The notes beneath the pieces were generated by a model. It saw only the letters and a program-made list of their open reading frames with translations. It was not told where the DNA came from and did not search any database. From Shewanella halotolerans (lineage in GTDB: Bacteria > Pseudomonadota > Gammaproteobacteria > Enterobacterales > Shewanellaceae), in contig NZ_CP080417.1 of assembly GCF_019457535.1 (NCBI RefSeq), positions 3,224,001 to 3,288,000 of the forward strand: DNA of 64,000 nucleotides, given 5' to 3'. Numbering within the stretch: the stretch's first letter is position 1; each line of letters begins with the position of its first letter. A program made the position numbers and the translations under genes. Of the stretch, positions 35,880 to 43,833 are shown piece by piece.

Positions 35880-37090
35880 TAGCTCTGCCCCCGCGCGGTT
35901 TCGGTCTCGCCCGTCTGAGCCTGAGTCTGAGTCAAACGCCTGCCTCCCGGCCCCTCGGCGAGCTGGCCGGCTTCAACATCTTCCACCTTGATGCCATCAC
36001 GCATGTTGACCAGCCCCTTGACCACGATTCTGTCGCCCAAGGATAAGCCGTCATCGATCAGCACCTGATCGTCGATACGCGCCCCCAGAGTCACCTGAGT
36101 GCGGCGGGCGATATTATCGGTGTCGATCACATAGACGAAACGTTTAGTACCTGAATATTCCAGCGCCTGAACCGGCACAACCGCCTGGGTCACTGGAGCA
36201 AAATTAAGCCTCGCCGAGATCAACATGCCAGGCCTGAGTTGAAGACTGGGGTTATCGAAATTCACCCTCACCTTAAGATTAAGAGTCTCGGGATTGATCC
36301 GCGGCGCCATGGCCACCACCTGACCATGAAACTCGGCACCGGGCCAGGCGCTGCTGCTGGCCACCACTGGCATGCCTAGGTAGATCTGCGACAGATAACG
36401 CTCGGGGATCTGCAGATCCAGACGCATGCTGGAGAGATCGTCCAGGCTGACTAGCTCGCTGCCCACGCTCACCAGCTTGCCCAGACTAAAGTCCACCAGC
36501 CCAATCACACCGTCGAAGGGCGCCTTGAGGGTGTGATAATCTAAGTCAGCCTGGGCGGCCTGGAGCCTGGCTTCGGCAATATCGACGCTGGCCAGCTGGG
36601 CATCTATCTCGGTCTGAGTAATAGCGTGCTGTTCTATGAGTCGTTTGTACTCGCCTAACTTACGCCGCTCATCGTTCAGATAAGCCTTGGCCTCGGCCAG
36701 ATTTGCCTTGGCCTTGGCGTCTTCGAGATGGACCAACACCTGCCCCTGTGAGACAGCCTGATTGTCACTTAAGTTGATTGCCTGCACCTTACCCGATACC
36801 TCGGCAGCTATCTGCACCGAGCGATTGGCGGCAAGCTTGCCCACCAATGAGAGATGCTGAGCCACTTCATGGGCCTCGACCCGGGCACTGGCAATCGGCA
36901 TGGCTCTGGCCCCAGCTTTGACATTAGCTGTGTTGGCATTAGCTGTATTGGCGTTAGCAGCTTTGCCATTTACAACTTGGGGCTGAGATGTTGACGACTG
37001 ATTCTTGGCCTGATTGGCAGCAACAGCAAAGGTGAGTAACGCGGCTAGCGCTAGCACGCCAAGGGGAATGTACAGGTATTTTTTATCCAT
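35879..37090 (-). CDS. RND efflux periplasmic adaptor (membrane fusion protein)
   Basis: The 403-residue protein has an N-terminal anchor (YIPLGVLALAALLTFAVAA), then a low-complexity Asn-Thr-Ala spacer (residues about 44-58, made of imperfect NANTA repeats). A split lipoyl-like domain follows (VQIAAEVSGKVQAINLSDNQ and TLKAPFDGVIGLVDFSLG) around a helical hairpin. Beta-barrel and membrane-proximal domains end in a Gln/Thr-rich tail. It bridges the inner-membrane pump to an outer-membrane channel. It is first in a two-gene operon and is divergent from the sulfotransferase gene, with 315 bp between them in which I see no clear operator. Confidence 0.93.
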   Translation of the reverse strand: MDKKYLYIPLGVLALAALLTFAVAANQAKNQSSTSQPQVVNGKAANANTANANTANVKAGARAMPIASARVEAHEVAQHLSLVGKLAANRSVQIAAEVSGKVQAINLSDNQAVSQGQVLVHLEDAKAKANLAEAKAYLNDERRKLGEYKRLIEQHAITQTEIDAQLASVDIAEARLQAAQADLDYHTLKAPFDGVIGLVDFSLGKLVSVGSELVSLDDLSSMRLDLQIPERYLSQIYLGMPVVASSSAWPGAEFHGQVVAMAPRINPETLNLKVRVNFDNPSLQLRPGMLISARLNFAPVTQAVVPVQALEYSGTKRFVYVIDTDNIARRTQVTLGARIDDQVLIDDGLSLGDRIVVKGLVNMRDGIKVEDVEAGQLAEGPGGRRLTQTQAQTGETETARGQS

Positions 37091-37405
37091 TGGGGCGGTA
37101 TCTTATCCATGGGCTTTTCGACTGCCCCTATTGTAAAATGGCGCCGCCCTTTGGAGGGTAAAGCAATGTAAAGCTGCGCAAAGCGTCACTTTCATTGAAG
37201 CGTAAGAGTGCAAGCAGATGTGTCGGCTAGCCTTTACCTATCTCCAAAACTCATTCAGACGCCCAGACTTCACTTTTGTTGAACCCTGCGGATCCCCTCT
37301 ACCAGAGCCATAACTTGGAACGGCCAAACAAGCCGCCCACTTGAGTTTTTCTGCAATAACATTAAAGTAAAGCCACCATAACAATATCAAAACACCCTAC
37401 AGAAG

Positions 37406-38494
37406 GTGGCGCTGTTGCATCAATCCTGTTTCGATAGACCCATTATCATCATCTCGGCGCCGCGATCCGGCAGCACCCTGCTTTTTGAACTCCTGAGCCA
37501 TAGCGAATCACTCTGGACTATAGGCGGCGAGAGCCACGCAGTAATAGAAAAGCACAGGCAGCTCAATATCACCGCTAAGGAATTTGCCTCCAATGCGCTG
37601 GATATCAGCGACTGGGATGTGGATATTGACCAGCAGCTCAAGGCAGACTTCGAGGCCGCACTGAGGGATCATCAGGGGAAACCCTACCAGAAAGGCTTGG
37701 GGCCGATCCGCTTTCTGGAGAAAACCCCAAAAAACAGCCTGCGTATCGACTTTCTCGCTAAGCTCTTTCCCGACGCCCGCTTCATCTATCTGGTGCGGGA
37801 CCCCAAGGAAAATGTTGCCAGCATAATGCAGGCCTGGCGCAGCGGCCGTTTTCGCACCTACCCTGGCCTGCCCGGCTGGGGCGGCGACTGGTCACTCCTG
37901 CTGCCACCGGGTTGGCAGGCGCTTAGAGGAAAGCCACTAGAGCAGGTCGCCTGCTTTCAGTGGTGTCAGGCCAACGAGCACATCATGGCCTCGCTGGACA
38001 AGCTGCCCCAAGAGCGCTGGCACTTAGTCAGCTATCATGACCTGGTTGCCGATCCTAAGGGCACCACCCAGAAGATAGTCGAGTTCTGCCAGCTTCCTTT
38101 AGACGCCTCATTGGCCGAGCGCTGCGAAGGCAAGCTGCCTCACTCACGCTACACAGTCTCGGCCCCCAAGGTCGATAAATGGCTGGCCAACTATTCGGCC
38201 ATCGCCGCCATCTGGCCACAAACACAGGCTTGCCTGCATAAGGTAAATCAGCGACTGGCGTCACAAGGTATCTCGCCTTTTGCGACAAATCTGCCCTCGC
38301 CACCAGAGGACCAACAAACGTCGGCGTCGATTCCAGCGTCAACGACCCAAAACAGGGAAGAAACCAAGCCTGAACAAGCAAGTCCCCTGTCAACCGAGGG
38401 TTCGCGCACTCGCTACCCAAACACCGCCCGTAATGCCCCCTGCCCCTGCGGCTCTGAGCTGAAATACAAGGCCTGCCACGGCAAACTGCAATAG
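37406..38494 (+). CDS. Sulfotransferase family protein with C-terminal SEC-C zinc motif
   Basis: The frame can start at a GTG (37406) or at a TTG (37415), the latter with AGAAGG eight bases upstream; I give the longer form, 362 residues. The PAPS-binding 5'-phosphosulfate loop is SAPRSGSTLLFELL (about residues 17-30). The 3'-phosphate region is FIYLVRDPKENVASIMQAW. A Ser/Thr/Pro/Gln-rich linker (about 295-340) leads to a SEC-C motif (ARNAPCPCGSELKYKACHG) at the very end, the CxCGSx..YKxCHG zinc motif best known from SecA. It should transfer sulfate from PAPS, likely to protein or peptide given the SEC-C tail. It is followed after 16 bp by a hydroxylase with the same tail. Confidence 0.85.
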   Translation: MALLHQSCFDRPIIIISAPRSGSTLLFELLSHSESLWTIGGESHAVIEKHRQLNITAKEFASNALDISDWDVDIDQQLKADFEAALRDHQGKPYQKGLGPIRFLEKTPKNSLRIDFLAKLFPDARFIYLVRDPKENVASIMQAWRSGRFRTYPGLPGWGGDWSLLLPPGWQALRGKPLEQVACFQWCQANEHIMASLDKLPQERWHLVSYHDLVADPKGTTQKIVEFCQLPLDASLAERCEGKLPHSRYTVSAPKVDKWLANYSAIAAIWPQTQACLHKVNQRLASQGISPFATNLPSPPEDQQTSASIPASTTQNREETKPEQASPLSTEGSRTRYPNTARNAPCPCGSELKYKACHGKLQ

Positions 38495-38510
38495 GGATAT
38501 AAGAGAGATT

Positions 38511-39662
38511 ATGAAGTTAGCGAAAGAGTTCTACCGCCTGCCCCTCAGTTTCGATGTCGAGCGCCTGCAACAGGAGCTAGCCGCCTTCGATGAAGATGAT
38601 TGGCGCGCCCATCATGAGAGCTTTAAAGGCAATTCAGCCATCGCCCTTATCTCGGTCGGCGGCAGCTTTAACAACGAATTTAAGGGCCCCATGAGCCCCA
38701 CTCCGGCGCTGCTGCAGAGTCCCTATATCCAGCAGGTGATCGCCTCCTTCGGCGAGGTGATTGGTCGCTCTCGTTTGATGCGTCTGGCCCCCGGCTGCGA
38801 GGTGCCACTGCACAGCGACATCAACTACCATTGGCACAACCGGGTACGCATCCATATTCCCATCGTCACAGACGACGCCGTGCAATTTCACTGTGACGAT
38901 AAGCAGGTACACATGGGTGAAGGCGAATGCTGGATCTTCGACTCCTGGAAATATCATAAGGTAGTGAACGACAGCGACAAGATGCGGGTGCATCTGGTTA
39001 TCGACACCATGGGCTCGAGTCGTTTTTGGCAGATGGTCAACGAGGCATCGCTAGCCTATGGCAACCTAGAAGACCCAGACTTTAAGCCTAAACACCTGAG
39101 TTACACTCCAGAGAAATCTACAGAGATCATCACAGAGAAAGTGAACTTCCCCTTGGTGATGCCCCCCAGCGAGGTACGTCTGCTAACCCAGGAGCTCTGT
39201 GCTCAGATCCAAAGCGCAACGGGAAATGGCTCAGTGGCAAGCCAAGCCTTTATCAAGTTACTCAATGACTTCGCGCTAGATTGGCAGGCACTCTGGTCAC
39301 AGTTTGGCGATGATAAGGCCGGCTGGGACGTCTTCCATCGACTGCGACAACAAACTTTGGCGCAGGCGGCGCCGCTGGAACAGCAGGTGATGGTGGACAG
39401 TCAGACATCGGCAATGAAGATACTGGTGCATCTGATCATGGGGCCGGCCATGAGCCCTGAATTGGCTCAGGTAAATACAGCCGCGCCTCAACCTGCGTCA
39501 ACACCCAGCGCCCCCATATCTTCACAAACTAGACCCGCACCGTCATCGCAAGCCGCTAGCACTATGAAGAAACAGCAACCCGAGCCTGGACTGACTCGCA
39601 ACAGCCCCTGCCCCTGCGGCTCTGGCAAGAAATATAAGCAGTGCCACGGTCAGCTTAACTAA
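38511..39662 (+). CDS. Aspartyl/asparaginyl beta-hydroxylase family protein with C-terminal SEC-C motif
   Basis: The 383-residue protein has an Asp/Asn hydroxylase core of the Fe(II)/2-oxoglutarate type at about residues 60-170. The iron ligands are His-x-Asp in VPLHSDINYHWHN and a distal His in SWKYHKVVNDS, with RVHLVID supplying the 2-oxoglutarate Arg. A middle domain (about 200-320) is unrecognised. A Pro/Ser/Thr-rich linker then ends in SEC-C (TRNSPCPCGSGKKYKQCHG), closely matching the tail of the upstream sulfotransferase. Only 16 bp separate the two genes, so they form an operon. Members hydroxylate Asp or Asn side chains in proteins or peptides; target unknown. A leading MKLAKEFYRLPLSFDVERLQ is preceded by AAGAGAG. 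Confidence 0.85.
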   Translation: MKLAKEFYRLPLSFDVERLQQELAAFDEDDWRAHHESFKGNSAIALISVGGSFNNEFKGPMSPTPALLQSPYIQQVIASFGEVIGRSRLMRLAPGCEVPLHSDINYHWHNRVRIHIPIVTDDAVQFHCDDKQVHMGEGECWIFDSWKYHKVVNDSDKMRVHLVIDTMGSSRFWQMVNEASLAYGNLEDPDFKPKHLSYTPEKSTEIITEKVNFPLVMPPSEVRLLTQELCAQIQSATGNGSVASQAFIKLLNDFALDWQALWSQFGDDKAGWDVFHRLRQQTLAQAAPLEQQVMVDSQTSAMKILVHLIMGPAMSPELAQVNTAAPQPASTPSAPISSQTRPAPSSQAASTMKKQQPEPGLTRNSPCPCGSGKKYKQCHGQLN

Positions 39663-39729
39663 ACCCTAGGCGTTCGTAATGGCCGTTCGCGCTGGCCGTA
39701 AACGTTAGCCAATCGGCTTCAGCCATACA

Positions 39730-39761
39730 ACAAAGGGCGACACATATGTGTCGCCCTTTGT
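39730..39761. terminator. Two-way hairpin between convergent genes
   Basis: A perfect 16-bp inverted repeat (ACAAAGGGCGACACAT with its complement) has only weak T tracts on either side (TTTGTACTGTTT). It probably terminates the hydroxylase message and the opposing sulfotransferase message. Confidence 0.65.
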
Positions 39762-39786
39762 ACTGTTTCAGCGCTTATTTAAGGCA

Positions 39787-39856
39787 CTAATTCAAGACAC
39801 CTAATTCAAGACATCTAATTCAAGACATCTAATTCAAGACATCTAATTCAAGATAC
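39787..39856. repeat. 14-bp tandem repeat, 5 copies
   Basis: Units CTAATTCAAGACAC, CTAATTCAAGACAT (three exact) and CTAATTCAAGATAC run 17 bp after the stop of the TPR-sulfotransferase gene, in the gap between convergent genes. Each unit holds TAA on plus and TAG and TGA on minus; a period of 14 spreads them over all six frames. Confidence 0.9.
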
Positions 39857-39873
39857 CTTAGGTTATCGCCCCA

Positions 39874-41469
39874 TCAACTCAAGAAGCTCTTGTGGGCCCT
39901 ATCGGCAATCTCGGTCAGCGTACGATAGGCATTGGGAATGAATGCCGCGTAGGCCTCACTCTGACCTATCGCCTTAACATTCATCGGCCGTCTAACCTGG
40001 CTAGCGCTAGGAGTCAGCACGCTGCGCTTTGACTCATAGAACTTAAGACAGGCAGGCTCGAGTGCCAGACCGACATAGTCCACCATGGCCGGGATCTGCT
40101 GATCCGGCGCCTTCACCAACTGCTCGAAACAGAGGTGGTACATGCTATCGCCATAGGCCCCTTGCCAGTGAGCCATCAACTCCAGATATTGCTGCCAATA
40201 GTGGCAGATATCATCCAAATGGTAGGAGTAGTCATGACCATGACTAAAATGCTGCTTATAGACCCCCATGGCGTTGTCTCTGGCATCGCGGATCACATTG
40301 ATGATCTTGGCCTCGGGAAACAGTGTCTTGATGAGACCTATATGGATGAAATTGTTGGGGTTCTTGTCTATCACTAAGCTTGGCACTAGGCTTGGCGACA
40401 CTTCTCCCTGGGCCTGAAGATACTGATTCACCTGCTCAATATACTGCTGACGCATCTGGGCTATCAGCTCATCTGACAGCCGGGGCAACATGGCGCCATA
40501 ACCCCCCTTCATCTCCAGACTCAGGGCCAGACGCTCCATGAAGGGCAACTCATCAGTCGCCGCAATCTGAGAGTGGCTGGCCAGGATCTGCTCGCACAGG
40601 GTGGTGCCCGAGCGCGGCATGCCGACAATAAAGATAGGTGTCCAAGGCCCGCTAGTCTCTGCACCGCGCGGCTTCACCTCAACCGACTTGAGGCTATCGA
40701 CCAAGCGGGTGAAGGCCTCTCTTTTAAAGGGGCGTAGCGGACGCATCAGCTGGTTGGCCATTCGCACTGCATCGAAGGCCTGCTCACCCTGCTTGCGCTG
40801 CTCATAGACACGATTCAGGGCGAAATGAAACAGCGACTGACTCGCCTGAGAGAACTCCTCGGCAGCAATATTGGCCTTAAGGGCGGCTTCATCTTGCTCG
40901 GTGAACCGATAGTTTTTCAGATCCGCCAGACTCCAGTAGGCGGTCGCCTGCTGACTGGGCGCCAAACGAATATAATCATGGTAGAAGGCTGCGGCCTTAT
41001 CTGTGTCCCCCTTGGCCTTGTAGACATGCCCAAGGTTGAGGCTTGCCTGCGCCGCCTGCTCATCACCCGCTAACCCAGCAAGTAGCGCCGACTCGGCCGT
41101 CGCCATATCGCCGGTGCGGCTGGCGTTTATGCCCAGGCGAAGCTGCAGGCTTAGATCTTGCGGCGTTTCTTTAACCAGCTCCCTGAGTAAGTTGACGGCA
41201 TCGAAGAAGGCCTCGCGGCGCTCATGCAGGGTCACCAGATTTAAGCGCAGTTCTTGATCTTGAAATCCAGCCGCTTGGGCCTTTAGGTAGCAGCTCAAGG
41301 CTTCTTGATGCTCACCACTTCGAAAAGCGAGGTGGCCCAATAGCGCCTGCGCCTCACCATTACTGGGTTCTCTGCGAATCACCTTACGGGCATAGATGCC
41401 GGCAGAGGAGAATTTTCCACTCTGATAAAAGCCTCTGGCTTCCTCTAAATAGCGCGCTTCTCGACTCAA
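39874..41469 (-). CDS. TPR-repeat sulfotransferase
   Basis: The 531-residue protein begins with several tetratricopeptide repeats (about residues 5-240; for example EAQALLGHLAFRSGEHQEAL and ASLNLGHVYKAKGDTDKAAA). A sulfotransferase domain follows with PAPS loop FIVGMPRSGTTLCEQILASH and 3'-phosphate site KIINVIRDARDNAMGVYKQ. Bacterial proteins of this build resemble tyrosylprotein sulfotransferases in fold, and TPRs usually bind protein partners. It converges on the SEC-C sulfotransferase-hydroxylase pair, which suggests a shared pathway but does not prove it. No signal peptide, so cytosolic. Confidence 0.88.
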   Translation of the reverse strand: MSREARYLEEARGFYQSGKFSSAGIYARKVIRREPSNGEAQALLGHLAFRSGEHQEALSCYLKAQAAGFQDQELRLNLVTLHERREAFFDAVNLLRELVKETPQDLSLQLRLGINASRTGDMATAESALLAGLAGDEQAAQASLNLGHVYKAKGDTDKAAAFYHDYIRLAPSQQATAYWSLADLKNYRFTEQDEAALKANIAAEEFSQASQSLFHFALNRVYEQRKQGEQAFDAVRMANQLMRPLRPFKREAFTRLVDSLKSVEVKPRGAETSGPWTPIFIVGMPRSGTTLCEQILASHSQIAATDELPFMERLALSLEMKGGYGAMLPRLSDELIAQMRQQYIEQVNQYLQAQGEVSPSLVPSLVIDKNPNNFIHIGLIKTLFPEAKIINVIRDARDNAMGVYKQHFSHGHDYSYHLDDICHYWQQYLELMAHWQGAYGDSMYHLCFEQLVKAPDQQIPAMVDYVGLALEPACLKFYESKRSVLTPSASQVRRPMNVKAIGQSEAYAAFIPNAYRTLTEIADRAHKSFLS

Positions 41470-41661
41470 GTCATACTCCTGTTGTTATCGTTATTATTTA
41501 AGTGACTGCGACTGTGATCTTGGTTTGCAGGCCTATTCTAAACATCGCCCCCAGACAAAAGCAACGAAGTGTTAACAAAGCCTATTTATTCCCCTGCCCC
41601 TTCCCCTCATCAAGCCACTAAGTTAAGGTCAAGCCATGACTCAACAAGCTAAGCTGTCAAA

Positions 41662-42135
41662 TTGAAACGGATCGCCCTCTTTGTCGATGTACAAAACATC
41701 TATTACACCTGCCGCCAGGCCTATGGTCGTCAGTTTAACTACCACGCGCTGTGGCAGAGACTTAATGAGCAGGGGAAGATAGTTACGGCGTTAGCCTATG
41801 CCATCGACCGGGGCGATGATGGTCAGATAAAGTTTCAGGACGCGCTGAAACATATCGGTTTCGAGGTCAAGTTGAAACCCTTCATCCAGCGCAGTGACGG
41901 CAGCGCCAAAGGCGACTGGGACGTGGGGATCACCATAGATATCATGGAGCACGCCCCTGAGGTGGATACTGTCATCTTGCTCTCGGGCGATGGCGACTTC
42001 GCGTTGCTGCTCGAACATATTGGCTACAAGTATTCCCTAGACACTGAAGTTTACGGCGTGCCTGAGCTCAGTGCCAAGGCGCTGATGGACGCCGCCACCC
42101 AGTTTCATCCCATCGAAGAGGGGCTGCTACGCTAG
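41662..42135 (+). CDS. NYN-domain (LabA/DUF88-like) protein
   Basis: The 157-residue protein has the NYN/PIN-like ribonuclease fold with conserved acidic residues: ALFVDVQNIYYTC (Asp9), GDWDVGITIDIM and VILLSGDGDFALLLEHI. Relatives include LabA and the human limkain/MARF1 NYN domains; nuclease activity is plausible, target unknown. The only start available is TTG at 41662, with no ribosome site of its own. It overlaps the TGA of a nine-codon frame starting at an ATG (41636) that follows AAGG, so translation may be coupled. Its 3' end carries a two-copy 12-bp repeat (AGCCCTTCAAGC). Confidence 0.82.
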   Translation: MKRIALFVDVQNIYYTCRQAYGRQFNYHALWQRLNEQGKIVTALAYAIDRGDDGQIKFQDALKHIGFEVKLKPFIQRSDGSAKGDWDVGITIDIMEHAPEVDTVILLSGDGDFALLLEHIGYKYSLDTEVYGVPELSAKALMDAATQFHPIEEGLLR

Positions 42136-42191
42136 CCCTTCAAGCCAGCCCTTCAAGCTAGCCACTCAGGTTAGTCTCTTTCGCCAGAGGC

Positions 42192-43814
42192 TTACAGGCA
42201 GTAGAGGTGTTGACAGTAACGCTTTGCCGAGGCGCCCCAGCTGAAACGCTTCTGACTGGCATTATCACATATAACGTGCCAGGCCTCCTTGCCGATGAGC
42301 GGCAGCGTCTGCGCCAAGGTCTCTAGCAAGGCCGCCGACTGCTCCGCCAGACTGTCGCCGTAAAAGACAAACCCGTCTTCGCCATGACTCACCGTATCTT
42401 TCAGACCCCCGACGCCATGAACCAGGCAAGGCTGACCGGCCCGCATCGCCAGCATCTGACTGATGCCGCAGGGCTCGAAGGAGCTGGGCATGATAAACAG
42501 GTTACCGCACTCGTACAGGGTGTCAGACAATGGCAAGTCAAAGCCGTTGATAAAGAGCAGGTTCTGATAGCGCCCGGCAAGCTTTGCCAGTTGCGCCTCT
42601 ATCGCCTCATCGCCGCTCCCTAGGATAGCCATCAGGCCGTTAGGCGCATGCTCAGCCAAGAGCTTTAGCAGATGTTCTAGTGTGCTGATACCCTGCTGGT
42701 CGCGATAGCAGAGGATCGCCATCTTCTGATCCGTCAGGCGCCCCACAGAGGTCAGCAGCAGCCTGGGGGCATCCTGAAACTCTGACTGACGCCTCAGCCG
42801 TGCAAGGGTCATCAGCGCCTGCTGATCGACGCTGCGTACCCAAGGCGTCTGGCATAGCCAACCTTGTATCGCCTGCTCGGCGCTGTCGATGAGCGGCAAC
42901 AGCTTGTCGGTGTTGCCCCTGAGCAGCGCCTGACGCTTAGTGAGCTGACCCGAACGTTTCAACTTAGTCGGATACTCGCAGCCGTTTAAGATGCCGTGCA
43001 GTGCACCCGCTTGCTGCTTCTGCTGAAGGTCTGCCTCCAGCCCTTCGCCGCCAATAAACCCCTTGTCGGGCGATGAGGGACGCAGCACCTCCTGGGCATA
43101 GCTGGGCGACACCAGATGCACGCGATCGCTCAGCACTATGGCGGCGCGCAGCGGATTAAAACATTGGGGGTACCTGGGATCGATCACCTGATTGAGCGCG
43201 TCACAGCCAAGCGAGGCAAACAGACTCGGCAACCAGGCCTGCAAGGAGGAGTGCTCCTGAGTTAAGGGGCGCGCCCCCTGAATCGCCAGATTGTGGATAG
43301 ACAGCACACAGGGGATCGCCTGCAGCGCTGCATACTCGGGGGAAAAGGCCCGCAGCAGCGCCAGCACGCCGCAGTGCCAGTCGTGCAGATGCAGATGGTC
43401 CGGCCGAGGCATCAAGCCGGACAACACCGCCTTGGCGACCCCGAGGCAGAACAGGGCGAACTTGTTGGCGTCCTCGGCGAAAGGGCGATCGCTCGCCCCC
43501 GGGGTGTAGATCTTACCCCCCTGATCGAACAGCGGGTGATCCAACAAGAAGAGGTTCACCTCAGGCAGACTGGGATGCGCCGCGCGGTAGAGGGTCAGCC
43601 AGTGGGGCTGACCATAGAAGTCGACCACCAGTTCACCCAGGGGCTCGGCCCCCTGCTGACGATGCAGAAAACCATAGCTTGGCATGATCACATCGCTACA
43701 CACACCCAGCGGATAGAGGGCGCCCGGCAGGTCACGGATCACATCGGCCATGCCGCCCACCTTGGCGCCCTTGAGCGCGCCATTTTCGGCGGCGACCATC
43801 AACACGCGCTTCAT
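42192..43814 (-). CDS. glgA: Glycogen synthase (ADP-glucose-dependent)
   Basis: The start at 43814 (MKRVLMVAAENGALKGAKVGG) has AAGGGGAG upstream; longer forms at 43841 and 43868 overlap glgC. The protein is about 540 residues, GT5 family, with the ADP-glucose loop KVGGMADVIRDLP in place of the usual KTGGLADV, HLHDWHCGVLALL, and the C-terminal SSFEPCGISQMLAMRAGQPCLV with the catalytic Glu. It extends alpha-1,4-glucan chains from ADP-glucose made by GlgC. It is last in the malQ-glgB-glgX-glgP-glgC-glgA operon, 19 bp after glgC. It is longer than E. coli GlgA (477). Confidence 0.95.
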   Translation of the reverse strand: MKRVLMVAAENGALKGAKVGGMADVIRDLPGALYPLGVCSDVIMPSYGFLHRQQGAEPLGELVVDFYGQPHWLTLYRAAHPSLPEVNLFLLDHPLFDQGGKIYTPGASDRPFAEDANKFALFCLGVAKAVLSGLMPRPDHLHLHDWHCGVLALLRAFSPEYAALQAIPCVLSIHNLAIQGARPLTQEHSSLQAWLPSLFASLGCDALNQVIDPRYPQCFNPLRAAIVLSDRVHLVSPSYAQEVLRPSSPDKGFIGGEGLEADLQQKQQAGALHGILNGCEYPTKLKRSGQLTKRQALLRGNTDKLLPLIDSAEQAIQGWLCQTPWVRSVDQQALMTLARLRRQSEFQDAPRLLLTSVGRLTDQKMAILCYRDQQGISTLEHLLKLLAEHAPNGLMAILGSGDEAIEAQLAKLAGRYQNLLFINGFDLPLSDTLYECGNLFIMPSSFEPCGISQMLAMRAGQPCLVHGVGGLKDTVSHGEDGFVFYGDSLAEQSAALLETLAQTLPLIGKEAWHVICDNASQKRFSWGASAKRYCQHLYCL

Positions 43815-43833
43815 GGCGCTCTCCCCTTGCGTC

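Noticed and set aside
36895..36965. Imperfect repeats in the RND adaptor gene as a noncoding minisatellite
   Set aside because: They lie in frame near the 5' end and encode an Asn/Thr/Ala spacer after the membrane anchor; ordinary low-complexity linker.
39787..39856. Considered as a small CRISPR array
   Set aside because: Units are 14 bp, directly adjoining with no spacers, and no cas genes are in the window.
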